DNA of 64,000 nt, from contig CATNCP010000009.1 in NCBI GenBank assembly GCA_950096615.1, forward strand, positions 1 through 64,000, given 5' to 3'. The translations under genes were made by a program, and so were the position numbers. The notes beneath the pieces are model-generated. The model was not told the DNA's origin and searched no databases. It saw only the letters and a list, made by a program, of their open reading frames with translations. Source of the stretch: an uncultured Kangiella sp. (GTDB lineage: Bacteria; Pseudomonadota; Gammaproteobacteria; Enterobacterales; Kangiellaceae). This document shows, in pieces, positions 9,534-18,077 of the stretch; the first letter of the stretch is position 1; each line of letters starts with the position of its first letter.

Positions 9534-10855
9534 GATGTTGGCTCCTTCTGCTCAACGGTTTTTACTTTTGACGTTGCGAAATCAATACATTGCTGTATTT
9601 CACCAAAGTCCGTCATGCCAACCCAATAAACATTCCAATCGTCACATCTCATAAAACCGTCGGAAACACTGGCATAGAATTTATTCACAGGGTTATTGAG
9701 ACTCGCCCTCCAAAATATCTTTTTATGCTTCCAAGTTACTTTCTCCCACAGTGCACGTCCTATTCCCTCACCTTTAGCGTCATCACTCACCACAAACTTA
9801 TCCAAGTACGGAATGCTTTTCGTTTCTAACAGAATAATTGCAGCTCGATAACATTCCGTGACATAAACGTTGTATAAATTCGTACTGGTAAAGTAATTAG
9901 CATCAAGACTCTTGTTGAAAGAAGATTCAATTAATTTTTTAAGACGGATTTGATCAATCTCGTTCCATGAATCAAATACTAGAGCTCTCTCTCCCATATT
10001 GACTAAGGTGCCCGATCCTTTATCGGTAAACAGCTCCTTGGCTAGTAATTCTGGCTTTGTTATCGACACTGACGTTGCCGATGGCATGGCCTCAAGAATA
10101 TCTTTCACTTTTTCGAGCTTAAGCTTCATTCCAGAGTGAACCCAAGGTTGTTCTATTAAGTATTTATAGTTGTTCACAATGCTGATATTCGAAATGATCT
10201 TCCCATCTTGATCTAATACCCCACCCGTTTCGGTTAAGAAAATAATTTTATAAGGCTGCACCGCCTTCGCCAGACTAAAGGTGGCAGAGTCCGCATTCAC
10301 ATTAACAATCTGGCCTTCCTGAGTTTCACCCAGCGGACTGACTACTGGTACGCGACCTTTCTTGACCGTTTTTAATAACTGCTCTATTTCTACAGACGAA
10401 ATGGTTCCTACTAACCCCAGAGTATCTTGATGTTGAAGCTCACACTCAAATACACCTGAGTAAAAAGACGTCGCGTCCACGCCGACTTCTTTTAATTGAG
10501 ACGTTAAATTATGATTTTCATCAATAAATACTTCACGCGCCGCTTTAAGTACTTCGGGACTGGTGACTCTTTGTCCATCGACAAATTCTGCTTTGATATT
10601 TTTATCATCCAAGTGCGCAGTTAGTTGAGGGCCTGCACCATGAACAATTATAGGCGTCAGCCCCACCTGTTTTAGGAAAGATAGCGATGCTATAAGATTC
10701 TCCATTTCCTCTTTCAGAATTTTTCCACCGACTTTGATCACGGCAAACTTCAAACCTTCATCCGAAGAGAAACGTTTAAGGTATTTCCGAATCTGGGTTT
10801 CACTATCCATAACGGTGAGTAGTTTATAAACAGTATCTTTCACTGAGTTAGTCAT
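9530..10855 (-). CDS. argB: Bifunctional N-acetylglutamate kinase / N-acetylglutamate synthase
   Basis: One 441-residue protein combines the first two steps of arginine synthesis. Residues about 35-290 form an amino acid kinase domain (KVGGKIL, IVHGAGPQLT, VNVNADSATFSLA). The C-terminal 150 residues form a GNAT acetyltransferase with the acetyl-CoA loop SDDAKGEGIGRALWEK and NPVNKFYAS. This arrangement is the NAGS-K type known from Xanthomonas and resembles the vertebrate synthase. It explains why no separate argA is present in the operon. The start overlaps the end of argE by eight bases, with a GGAGG upstream. Arginine feedback on such enzymes is known for the family; no regulatory residues were assigned here. 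Confidence 0.94.
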   Translation of the reverse strand: MTNSVKDTVYKLLTVMDSETQIRKYLKRFSSDEGLKFAVIKVGGKILKEEMENLIASLSFLKQVGLTPIIVHGAGPQLTAHLDDKNIKAEFVDGQRVTSPEVLKAAREVFIDENHNLTSQLKEVGVDATSFYSGVFECELQHQDTLGLVGTISSVEIEQLLKTVKKGRVPVVSPLGETQEGQIVNVNADSATFSLAKAVQPYKIIFLTETGGVLDQDGKIISNISIVNNYKYLIEQPWVHSGMKLKLEKVKDILEAMPSATSVSITKPELLAKELFTDKGSGTLVNMGERALVFDSWNEIDQIRLKKLIESSFNKSLDANYFTSTNLYNVYVTECYRAAIILLETKSIPYLDKFVVSDDAKGEGIGRALWEKVTWKHKKIFWRASLNNPVNKFYASVSDGFMRCDDWNVYWVGMTDFGEIQQCIDFATSKVKTVEQKEPTS

Positions 10856-11957
10856 GGCTTAGAATCCTCCAGTACTCTGCTAAGACGCTTTCTAAGTCCT
10901 TAACATCAACCCACTCATTTGCCGTATGCGCTTGCTCGATTGATCCGGGACCATAGACAATGGACGGATAATCAGCCTCAGAAAATAATGCGGCTTCCGT
11001 CCAGAAGTTTACAGGGGGCGCAACGGTTAGCCCCAAATCCTGCGCTAAGACTCGGTTCTGCTGGTAGTTGTTATCCGCAGGAAGTGATGGCGCTTTAAAG
11101 CCGATGGATAATTGCTCACTGTTTAACCCTGTGGCGCGGACTAATTCATCGAATGTCGCAGTTACTGAATGTCCCGGTAAAGGTCTGAGTCCAAACTTGA
11201 TGTTAGTCAAAGGAGCAATAATATTCGGCTTAATCCCTCCCTCAACCTTACCGACGTTAAAACAGGTCCCTTTTAATGACTCAAAGTTGTCTTCAAGTTT
11301 TTTATCAGCCCAACCAATAGCCTTAGTGATCCACTTTGCAGCTTGATGATTGCTGTTATCGGCCAAAGCTCTAGGTTCTGAGCTGTGACCACTTTCGGCC
11401 TCAAATTGCACGCTTGCGGTAATAATACCTCGATGAGCTAACACCGCTTTTGCTTGAGTCGGTTCTGCGACGATGACACCTTTATAAGAGTGCTTATCTT
11501 TTAGAAAAGATCTGACACACAAGCTACTACCGTGTTCTTCGTCTGATGAAAAAAGTACCGCATAATCATCAACTCCAACTTCGATGCAGGCCAACATACA
11601 AGCTGCGGCACCTTTAATATCACAAGCCCCCAACCCAATAAACTTGTTATCCTTTTCAACTAAATCAAACGGATCAGTAACCCACCCGTCGGTTACAGGA
11701 ACCGTATCAATGTGATAGTTAAATAAGTATTCTGGGTTACCCTTGGTCGCTAAAACATTAACTGAGCCGTTACCATAATCGACAATATCAATATTGGCTC
11801 CTAGCAAGTTAGCTTCCAAATATTGGATAATCCCTGACTCTATAATCTTTCTAGGCGGGTTTGTGGTATCAAAACTAATTAAAGCTTTTAAATGTTTCTT
11901 AACCTGCCCAATACAGGGAGACTTCTTTGAGATTTGTGGTGTGTTTGTTAGAACCAT
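10848..11957 (-). CDS. argE: Acetylornithine deacetylase-type peptidase, probable N-acetylcitrulline deacetylase
   Basis: This is an M20 metallopeptidase of 369 residues. Metal and catalytic motifs are visible: NYHIDTVPVTDGW, GLGACDIKGA and SSDEEHGS. The dimerisation domain region contains SGHSSEPRALADNSNH. Because the operon encodes acetylornithine carbamoyltransferase, the expected substrate is N-acetylcitrulline, giving citrulline for ArgG; this is inferred from context and the Xanthomonas pathway. I chose the ATG at 11957, six bases after a GGAGG and overlapping the argG stop (TGATG), over TTG 11963. Confidence 0.92.
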   Translation of the reverse strand: MVLTNTPQISKKSPCIGQVKKHLKALISFDTTNPPRKIIESGIIQYLEANLLGANIDIVDYGNGSVNVLATKGNPEYLFNYHIDTVPVTDGWVTDPFDLVEKDNKFIGLGACDIKGAAACMLACIEVGVDDYAVLFSSDEEHGSSLCVRSFLKDKHSYKGVIVAEPTQAKAVLAHRGIITASVQFEAESGHSSEPRALADNSNHQAAKWITKAIGWADKKLEDNFESLKGTCFNVGKVEGGIKPNIIAPLTNIKFGLRPLPGHSVTATFDELVRATGLNSEQLSIGFKAPSLPADNNYQQNRVLAQDLGLTVAPPVNFWTEAALFSEADYPSIVYGPGSIEQAHTANEWVDVKDLESVLAEYWRILSHD

Positions 11958-13165
11958 CACCAACCTCCATTACCTTGCTGAACACTAGACCAAGTAGCTG
12001 TACTTTGACCAAAGAGCTTGATAAACCCAGTCGCTTCTTCAATACCCCAATTAGCTTTCTGAGCATACTCAACATCTTGATCAACAATCATATTTGGACT
12101 ATCAACAGCCACCGCCTCAATATGTCCTGCTGATACTTTTAACGTCACTTTACCCGTAACGTTTTGCTGCGATGATTTTAGAAACTGCTGAACATTGGTG
12201 GTTAATGGGTCGAAGTAAAATCCTTGATAGACTAAATCAATCCACTTCCTAGCAAGACTTGGTTTAAAGTGGTTTTGTTGCTGAGTCATCACCACCTCCT
12301 CTAGAGCTTTATGTGCTGTGAGTAAGCCCAACAACGCGGGAGCTTCAAATACTATTCTCCCTTTTAGTCCAATAATCGTATCCCCTGTATAGATCCCACG
12401 ACCGATCCCCTGACCTCCCAGTGTTTGATTTAACTGTTGCATTGCCTCTACGCCATTGACGTTTTCTCCACTCAGTGTCTTCAATTCACCAGCGACAAAC
12501 TCAAAAGTTATATGACTCGTTTCTTGTTGAACCTCTTCCGGATTCTTGGTCAGAATATAGGTATTACTCTCAGGTTCTTGCCACTTATCGATTGCCCCAC
12601 CGGATATGGTGACCCCCAATAAATTTTCGTTCACACTGTAACTCTTGTGCACAGCTGACACCTGATGCCCTTTTTGACTCAAGTAATCAATTTCATATTG
12701 CCTAACATCACTGACACTTTTTTGAATATCACGAATCGGTGACAAAATCGTTAGATTGCTTAAAGCCTTAATCGACAAGTCGAAACGAACCTGGTCATTA
12801 CCCATACCAGTACAACCATGTGCTACCAATGTTGTATTTAATTGTTTACACAGCTGTACCGCTTCTTTAGCAATGAGATAACGATCTGCACACAACACTG
12901 GATATTGGTCTTGATACAAAGCACCACCCCATACGAGCGGCTTTACAATGGTATCCCACAGCTCTTGCTGCCCATCCACCGTCCAGTGCTTTGCTGCACC
13001 CAGCTTCATAGCCGTGCCTTCAATCTCATCAATGGTCTTTGTGCTCACTCCGCCCGTGTTAACGAATAAGGTATGCACTTCAAACCCTTGGTCAATTAAA
13101 TATGGCACACAAAAGCTTGTATCCAAGCCGCCTGAAAATGCTAACACTACTTTTTCTTTGCTCAC
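11957..13165 (-). CDS. argG: Argininosuccinate synthase
   Basis: ArgG condenses citrulline and aspartate with ATP. It has 402 residues. The PP-loop AFSGGLDTSF lies close to the N-terminus, and AHGCTGMGNDQVRFD and EPESNTYILTKNPEE follow. I chose GTG at 13165, which has an AGGTG six bases upstream; an in-frame GTG at 13174 almost touches the argF' stop and lacks a ribosome site. It overlaps argE by one base. Confidence 0.95.
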   Translation of the reverse strand: MSKEKVVLAFSGGLDTSFCVPYLIDQGFEVHTLFVNTGGVSTKTIDEIEGTAMKLGAAKHWTVDGQQELWDTIVKPLVWGGALYQDQYPVLCADRYLIAKEAVQLCKQLNTTLVAHGCTGMGNDQVRFDLSIKALSNLTILSPIRDIQKSVSDVRQYEIDYLSQKGHQVSAVHKSYSVNENLLGVTISGGAIDKWQEPESNTYILTKNPEEVQQETSHITFEFVAGELKTLSGENVNGVEAMQQLNQTLGGQGIGRGIYTGDTIIGLKGRIVFEAPALLGLLTAHKALEEVVMTQQQNHFKPSLARKWIDLVYQGFYFDPLTTNVQQFLKSSQQNVTGKVTLKVSAGHIEAVAVDSPNMIVDQDVEYAQKANWGIEEATGFIKLFGQSTATWSSVQQGNGGW

Positions 13166-13175
13166 TGTATTCACC

Positions 13176-14177
13176 TTAAGAATGATTAATTAATGTATTC
13201 ATGATCGATTTCTGTACATGTAGGCGATTTTCCGCTTCTTGAATCGCAATACAGTTTTCTGAATCGACAACACCGTCCGTCGCTTTAACATTCCTTCTCA
13301 TTGGTAAGCAGTGACTAAACAAGGCGTTGTTAGTTTTCGCCATCTTTGCTTCATCAACCATGAAGTGCTTGTACTGATCGCGGATAGGCTTTTCACTTTC
13401 CCACTGACCAAAATATGTCAACGCACCCCAGCTTTTGGCATACACCACATCTGCGCCTTCATAAGCGCTATCAATATCATGCGATACCGTCAGTTGATTG
13501 CCATGTTGTGCGCTGTAAGTTTGACCAAGATCCATGTAATGCTGGTCTAGCAAATAATCCTCATTAGGACATAACAAAGTGACGTCCATACCAAACTTTG
13601 TGGCGATCATGAGGGAAGAGTTAGCCACTGCTGTATTGAGTGGCTTGGGGTGATAAGTCCAAGTCAGCACATATTTCTTACCGTTTAAATCGCCAAGATT
13701 TTCTTGCAGAGCCATGATGTGGGCTAACTCTTGGCACGGGTGGGTAATGGTTTCCATATTAATAACAGGAACTGTCGAAAACTGCGCAAGACTTTTAATT
13801 AGCTTGTCCTGACGCTCCTCATGCCAGTTCTGGAACTTTGGAAATGCTCTAACAGCGATAATGTCACAGTAAGCTGATAACACCTGCGCTACTTCCTGTA
13901 TATGTTCTTCCGCCTCACCATCCATAATGGAGCCAAGCTCAAACTCAATCGGCCAGGCATCTTTCCCAGGCTGCAGAACGACGGCCTGACCGCCCAGTTG
14001 ATGAACGCCCAACTCGAAGCTAGTACGAGTCCGAAGCGACGGATTGAAAAAGAGTAGTGCTACGGACTTATTTTTTAGCAAAGGCTGAAACTTCTCTTTC
14101 TTCAGATCTTTGGCAAAGTCGATCATCTGCTGCAAATCATTTTGCGGCCAATGCTCAGTGGTCAAAAAATGTTTCAT
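13176..14177 (-). CDS. argF': N-acetylornithine carbamoyltransferase
   Basis: This enzyme carbamoylates N-acetylornithine to N-acetylcitrulline, replacing ornithine carbamoyltransferase. It has 333 residues. Carbamoyl-phosphate motifs are SLRTRTSF (47-54), HPCQE (146-150) and HCLP (289-292). The stretch LTWTYHPKPLNTAVANS is diagnostic of the Xanthomonas-type enzyme. Glu90 and Lys298 align, from memory and by hand, with Glu92 (acetyl versus succinyl selectivity) and the carboxylated Lys302 of the X. campestris enzyme. I chose ATG 14177 with AGGA upstream, giving MKHFL as in the family; an in-frame ATG at 14201 has no ribosome site. It is the first gene of the operon, directly behind the attenuator. 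Confidence 0.95.
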   Translation of the reverse strand: MKHFLTTEHWPQNDLQQMIDFAKDLKKEKFQPLLKNKSVALLFFNPSLRTRTSFELGVHQLGGQAVVLQPGKDAWPIEFELGSIMDGEAEEHIQEVAQVLSAYCDIIAVRAFPKFQNWHEERQDKLIKSLAQFSTVPVINMETITHPCQELAHIMALQENLGDLNGKKYVLTWTYHPKPLNTAVANSSLMIATKFGMDVTLLCPNEDYLLDQHYMDLGQTYSAQHGNQLTVSHDIDSAYEGADVVYAKSWGALTYFGQWESEKPIRDQYKHFMVDEAKMAKTNNALFSHCLPMRRNVKATDGVVDSENCIAIQEAENRLHVQKSIMNTLINHS

Positions 14178-14226
14178 GGCAATTCCTGCTCGTCTTGCCA
14201 TCGGGAGGGAGTTTTTAGAGGTGCAT

Positions 14227-14254
14227 AAAAAAACCCAGCCGATGGCTGGGTTTT
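14227..14254 (-). terminator. Attenuator terminator of the arginine operon (segments 3:4)
   Basis: On the minus strand AAAACCCAGCC, an ATC loop and GGCTGGG are followed by seven T. This is a strong intrinsic terminator 50 bases upstream of argF' and downstream of the leader peptide stop. Segment 3 (CCCAGCC) can alternatively pair with an identical copy of the 3' arm, GGCTGGG, inside the leader peptide gene (14300-14306), which makes it a conditional terminator. Confidence 0.9.
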
Positions 14255-14275
14255 AAATTCTGTTGTTTTAAACGA

Positions 14276-14380
14276 TTATTTAGACAACAAGGTGCTACTC
14301 CCAGCCGGATTAATACGGCTGCGACGTCGCTGTTGTACTGTAGTAGCTTCTGCTACATTAAAACTGTTCACAGTTGTCAT
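14276..14380 (-). CDS. argL: Arginine-rich leader peptide of the arginine operon
   Basis: This short frame encodes 34 residues starting MTTVNSFNVAEA and containing QQRRRSR, with arginine codons CGA CGT CGC at 18-20 and CGT at 22. A GC-rich hairpin (CAGCCG at 14321-14316 with CGGCTG at 14307-14302) overlaps the last arginine codons. When a ribosome stalls there for lack of charged tRNA-Arg, this hairpin is blocked, GGCTGGG is free to pair with CCCAGCC, and the terminator at 14227-14254 cannot form. The logic is that of the trp and his attenuators. The gene symbol is descriptive. The frame, hairpins and terminator are seen directly; regulation by arginine is inferred. Confidence 0.85.
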   Translation of the reverse strand: MTTVNSFNVAEATTVQQRRRSRINPAGSSTLLSK

Positions 14381-14419
14381 CGTGTATAAAAACCTAATCG
14401 TTTTAAAAATTGGCACTGA

Positions 14420-14448
14420 CTCTAAGCTGTAGAATCAATTAAGTGCAA
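14420..14448 (-). promoter_or_regulatory. Candidate promoter of the arginine operon
   Basis: On the minus strand TTGCAC and TTAGAG are separated by 17 bases, about 40 bases upstream of the leader peptide start. The -10 element is poor. I see no clear ArgR operator pair here, which fits control by attenuation. This is a guess from spacing and position. Confidence 0.4.
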
Positions 14449-14510
14449 AGCGAATTTACCGCTAAAAATACTAGGTGTAAACCCTTTATTTCAAAAAATT
14501 ATATCAGCCG

Positions 14511-14544
14511 CTGTCATGACAGTGTCATATTGCCACTTGATAAT
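14511..14544 (+). promoter_or_regulatory. Pho-box-like promoter of the gene at 14577
   Basis: CTGTCAT and GTGTCAT are directly repeated with a four-base spacer (14511-14528), which matches the PhoB box pattern of two 7-base repeats at 11-base period with one mismatch. Ten bases later a -10-like GATAAT occurs at 14539-14544, the spacing known for PhoB-activated promoters. The start codon of the lipoprotein gene follows about 30 bases downstream. Confidence 0.6.
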
Positions 14545-14576
14545 TGGCCTAATTTACTGATAAATAACATACTATT

Positions 14577-16325
14577 ATGAACTATTTGCGCACTTTTTTT
14601 ACACTCTTACTGTTAGCCTTAGTGCTCGCTGTCAGCTCTTGTAAGACCACAACAGCGCCGCAGAGTCAATTGAACAGCCAAGGGCTTCAATTAGACTTAA
14701 TCGCTCGTCACGTCAGTAATCAATATGGTGAAGGCGCTGCTGAAATCGTTGCTCACGATCATCAACATCAAAAGCTTTACGTCGTTAACGGCGCGAATAA
14801 AGCCATTGATATTATCAGTATTGCACAGCTTCCTACGCAACCTCTTAAGCTTCCCTACAGTGGTAGCAACCTTCAAAGCCGTCAGCTAATCCTGCCTAAA
14901 ACAATCTCACTAGAGCAGTCTCAATCGATCGAAATTGGCGGACCAAATTCCTTAGCAATATACGATGATATGCTTGCAGTGGCCGTTGCAGCGAAGAACA
15001 AACAAGCCAATGGCGTGATTCTATTTTATTCGATAGGAGAAGAGAAACCTTCATTAATCAAAGGCGTATCAGTCGGCGCTTTGCCTGATATGGTGACCTT
15101 TAGCAAAGACGGTTCGAAAGTTATTGTCGCGAACGAAGGAGAGCCTAGCAAAGATTATCGCGTCGATCCTGAAGGCAGTATCAGTATTATTACTACCCGC
15201 CCTAATATTTCCAGCCAAGCAAAGCACTTGAGGTTCACTGACTTCAACAATCAACGTTCAGAACTTGAAAAATCTGGCGTTAAGTTCGCCAGCCCAGAAG
15301 GAACATCAGTCTCTCAAGATTTAGAACCAGAATACATCACAGTTAGCGATGATGGTTCCAAAGCCTACGTTAGCTTACAAGAGAATAATGCGATTGCTAT
15401 TATCGATCTGCACCAGGAGTCTCTATTGGAGGTTCAAGGCTTAGGCTTTAAAGACTGGGGGCAGTACAAAATCGATGTCAGCAACAAAGATGGTGTTAAT
15501 GCCGCTAATTACGAAAACGTTTATGGCATGTACCAGCCTGATGCAATCGCTTCTTATGACGTAAACGGTAAGACCTATATTTTAAGCGCCAACGAAGGTG
15601 ATGCTCGCGAATACATTTATCAAGCGACTGAAGCAGACTGCAAAGCAGCTAGTCATACATTCGATAAAGAAGATGGCTGCATCAGTTACACCGAAGAATA
15701 CCGTGCAAAAAAACTATCATTAAAGTCACCCTCTGTCATTGATTCCTACTACCATAAAAATGGTATTGGCCGCTTAAAAGTCACTAATGTGCTGGGTGAT
15801 GAAGATGGCGATGGCATGTATGACAAGCTCTACAGCTATGGCGCTCGCTCTTTCAGTATCTGGAATCAAGATGCTGAACTTGTGTTTGATAGTGGCGACG
15901 ATTTCGAGCAGCTACTTATCCAACGCTACGGCGAAAACTTCAACAGTAATGAAAACGAAAACAAAGGTGATGCCCGCTCTGACGATAAAGGTGCAGAACC
16001 TGAAGCCATCACTGTAGGTATGGTCTACGGCAAAACCTATGCTTTTATCGGTCTAGAACGTCATGGCGGCATTATGATTTATGATATCAGCAATCCTCAC
16101 CAGCCATCGTTTGAGAGCTATATTAACAACCGTGACTTCGATAAATCCTTCGAGATTGACGACGATGCGGATCCTGTATCTTTAAAAGGGGCTTACGACC
16201 AAGTTGGTGACCTAGCCCCAGAAGGGTTAGCCTTTATTGATGCAAAAAACAGCCCTACAGGAAAGCCCTTGTTGGCCGTAGCCAATGAAGTAAGTGGAAG
16301 CATTTCTATCTACCAAATACGATAA
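14577..16325 (+). CDS. Choice-of-anchor I family beta-propeller lipoprotein
   Basis: This is a 582-residue exported protein. The N-terminus is a lipoprotein signal ending VSSC (Cys22). The rest contains repeated blade-like segments (HQKLYVVNGANKAIDII, DGSKVIVANEGEPS, DGSKAYVSLQENNAIAIIDL, YILSANEGDAREY) of the choice-of-anchor I family, related to atypical secreted phosphatases and phytase-like esterases. An Asp-rich loop (DEDGDGMYDKLYSYGARSFS) may bind calcium. The Pho-box-like promoter upstream suggests a role in phosphate acquisition; the catalytic activity itself is not demonstrable here. A strong terminator follows. Confidence 0.85.
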   Translation: MNYLRTFFTLLLLALVLAVSSCKTTTAPQSQLNSQGLQLDLIARHVSNQYGEGAAEIVAHDHQHQKLYVVNGANKAIDIISIAQLPTQPLKLPYSGSNLQSRQLILPKTISLEQSQSIEIGGPNSLAIYDDMLAVAVAAKNKQANGVILFYSIGEEKPSLIKGVSVGALPDMVTFSKDGSKVIVANEGEPSKDYRVDPEGSISIITTRPNISSQAKHLRFTDFNNQRSELEKSGVKFASPEGTSVSQDLEPEYITVSDDGSKAYVSLQENNAIAIIDLHQESLLEVQGLGFKDWGQYKIDVSNKDGVNAANYENVYGMYQPDAIASYDVNGKTYILSANEGDAREYIYQATEADCKAASHTFDKEDGCISYTEEYRAKKLSLKSPSVIDSYYHKNGIGRLKVTNVLGDEDGDGMYDKLYSYGARSFSIWNQDAELVFDSGDDFEQLLIQRYGENFNSNENENKGDARSDDKGAEPEAITVGMVYGKTYAFIGLERHGGIMIYDISNPHQPSFESYINNRDFDKSFEIDDDADPVSLKGAYDQVGDLAPEGLAFIDAKNSPTGKPLLAVANEVSGSISIYQIR

Positions 16326-16344
16326 CTTACTGATAATACTCACC

Positions 16345-16370
16345 AAAGGCACTGCTCTCAGTGCCTTTTT
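16345..16370 (+). terminator. Rho-independent terminator
   Basis: AAAGGCACTG and its complement around a CTCT loop are followed by a T tract, 20 bases after the stop of the lipoprotein gene. Confidence 0.88.
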
Positions 16371-16484
16371 CACATCTTGTTACGATTTATTTCGTCAATA
16401 TCCCTAACTTCAAACTTTGCGCCTCACCACTAACTTGGTAGTCTCTACTATTACTCTGTTACACCGCTTGCTTGGGGAGACACC

Positions 16485-17987
16485 ATGAAACAACTCGCTT
16501 ACTCTGCGCTAATCGCAATCAGCCTAACATTTGGTCAAATATCATCAGCCGACGATAAAAAAGACGCATCGCCAAATCCTTATCCAGAAGAAAAAACGGT
16601 CGTGACTGAACACACGACTGACGTCGGCGGCAAAAGCATTAAATATAAAGCCACCACTGGAAACTCTTTTGTGTATAACGATAAGAATGAAGTGATGGGC
16701 TCTATTTTCTTTACCGCCTACACCAAAAAAGGTGCCAACCCTAAAAACCGTCCGATCACTTTCGCTTATAACGGTGGCCCTGGCTCTGCATCAGTTTGGT
16801 TACACATGGGCGCACTTGGCCCAAAACGTGTGGTAATGGATAAAGAAGGGTTTCCATTAAAGCCACCCTTTGACCTGATTGATAATGAGTACTCGATTCT
16901 CGACCTAACCGATATCGTCTTTATCGATCCTGTCGGTACCGGCTACAGCCGTGCACACGATAAAGGAAAAAACGAAGACTTCCATGGCGTTTGGGAAGAC
17001 ATAGAAACAGTATCTGAGTTTATTCGCCTTTACATGACGCGCAACGAACGCTGGAGCTCTCCAAAGTTTCTAGCGGGTGAAAGTTATGGTACTACTCGTT
17101 CTGCAGGTATTGCCTATCACATGGGACAAAATCATGGCGTTTACTTTAACGGTGTCATGTTGATTTCGAGTGTTCTAGACTTCCGCCTAGATGACTTTAA
17201 TGACCAAAACGGCATCTTAGCGCCAGTAACTATGTTACCGAGCTACACCGCAGCGGCCTGGTACCATAAAAAATTAAAAGCTCCGCTGAACAGTGATTTA
17301 GAAGCGTCTATTGAGCAAGCAAAAGAGTTTGCCCTAAATGAATATGCATTAGCACTATTACAGGGTGACAATCTTGAGCCTCGTCGCAAGCTTGCTATTG
17401 CCGAACGTGTTGCTGACTTTACTGGCCTATCCGTTGACTTGGTGCTGGAAAAGAATTTACGCATAACGTTGAACGACTTCCTTCACAACATCAAGCGCAA
17501 AGAAGGTGAAACAGTGGGACGTCTAGATAGTCGATTCACTACTCCTGAGCTGGATGCAATGAACAAAAGTGGTTACCGTGACCCAAGCTATATGGCTATC
17601 CACGGTACCTACACCGAAACCTTGATGACCTACTTATCACAAGAACTCAACTACAAGTCTGATTTGCCCTATTATATTCTTGGCGGCGGTGTGAAAAGCT
17701 GGAACTACAAAGATTTTAACCGTCAAAGCAACGATATCAGCGATAAGCTGACTAGTGCTATGTTAAGAAACCCTGACATGCAGGTGTATGTCGGCAATGG
17801 ATACTACGACTTCGCAACGCCGTTCTTCGCTACAGAATACACCTTCTCACACATGGGTCTACCAGAAGAGCTGCAGGACAATGTCCACATGTCTTACTAC
17901 GAATCAGGTCACATGATGTATATCCGTGAGCATGACTTAGTTAAGTTGAAGAAGGATTTGGCGGAGTTCTTTAAAAAGTCTCTGTAA
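16485..17987 (+). CDS. Secreted S10 family serine carboxypeptidase
   Basis: This 500-residue exported peptidase has a signal peptide at about 1-22. The S10 alpha/beta hydrolase features are clear: FAYNGGPGSASVW (93-105), DPVGTGYS, and the nucleophile in GESYGTTR with Ser200. The charge-relay Asp is probably in GNGYYDFATPFF and the His in ESGHMMYIREHDL near the C-terminus. It would release C-terminal amino acids from peptides in the periplasm or outside. A GGGGAG ribosome site lies upstream of the ATG. It is monocistronic, consistent with a protein- and peptide-feeding marine bacterium. Confidence 0.92.
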   Translation: MKQLAYSALIAISLTFGQISSADDKKDASPNPYPEEKTVVTEHTTDVGGKSIKYKATTGNSFVYNDKNEVMGSIFFTAYTKKGANPKNRPITFAYNGGPGSASVWLHMGALGPKRVVMDKEGFPLKPPFDLIDNEYSILDLTDIVFIDPVGTGYSRAHDKGKNEDFHGVWEDIETVSEFIRLYMTRNERWSSPKFLAGESYGTTRSAGIAYHMGQNHGVYFNGVMLISSVLDFRLDDFNDQNGILAPVTMLPSYTAAAWYHKKLKAPLNSDLEASIEQAKEFALNEYALALLQGDNLEPRRKLAIAERVADFTGLSVDLVLEKNLRITLNDFLHNIKRKEGETVGRLDSRFTTPELDAMNKSGYRDPSYMAIHGTYTETLMTYLSQELNYKSDLPYYILGGGVKSWNYKDFNRQSNDISDKLTSAMLRNPDMQVYVGNGYYDFATPFFATEYTFSHMGLPEELQDNVHMSYYESGHMMYIREHDLVKLKKDLAEFFKKSL

Positions 17988-18024
17988 ATTACAACGAGTC
18001 TTAAATATCAGCTCTTTTTTTATG

Positions 18025-18075
18025 TTCCTTTTCTTGTGCTAGTGGCTTTCCTGTGGTCACTCTCAAGAAAAGGAA
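18025..18075 (+). promoter_or_regulatory. Hairpin in the efpL leader
   Basis: TTCCTTTTCTTG (18025-18036) and CAAGAAAAGGAA (18064-18075) form a perfect 12-base inverted repeat around a 27-base loop. The 3' arm contains AAGGAA, a possible ribosome site for a small frame starting at 18078. There is no T tract after it, so it does not look like a terminator of the S10 peptidase gene. Confidence 0.55.
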
Positions 18076-18077
18076 TC

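Noticed and set aside
14381-14576. ArgR operator in front of the arginine leader.
   Set aside because: No TGAAT...ATTCA pair of acceptable quality is present; only partial matches occur in the AT-rich gap.
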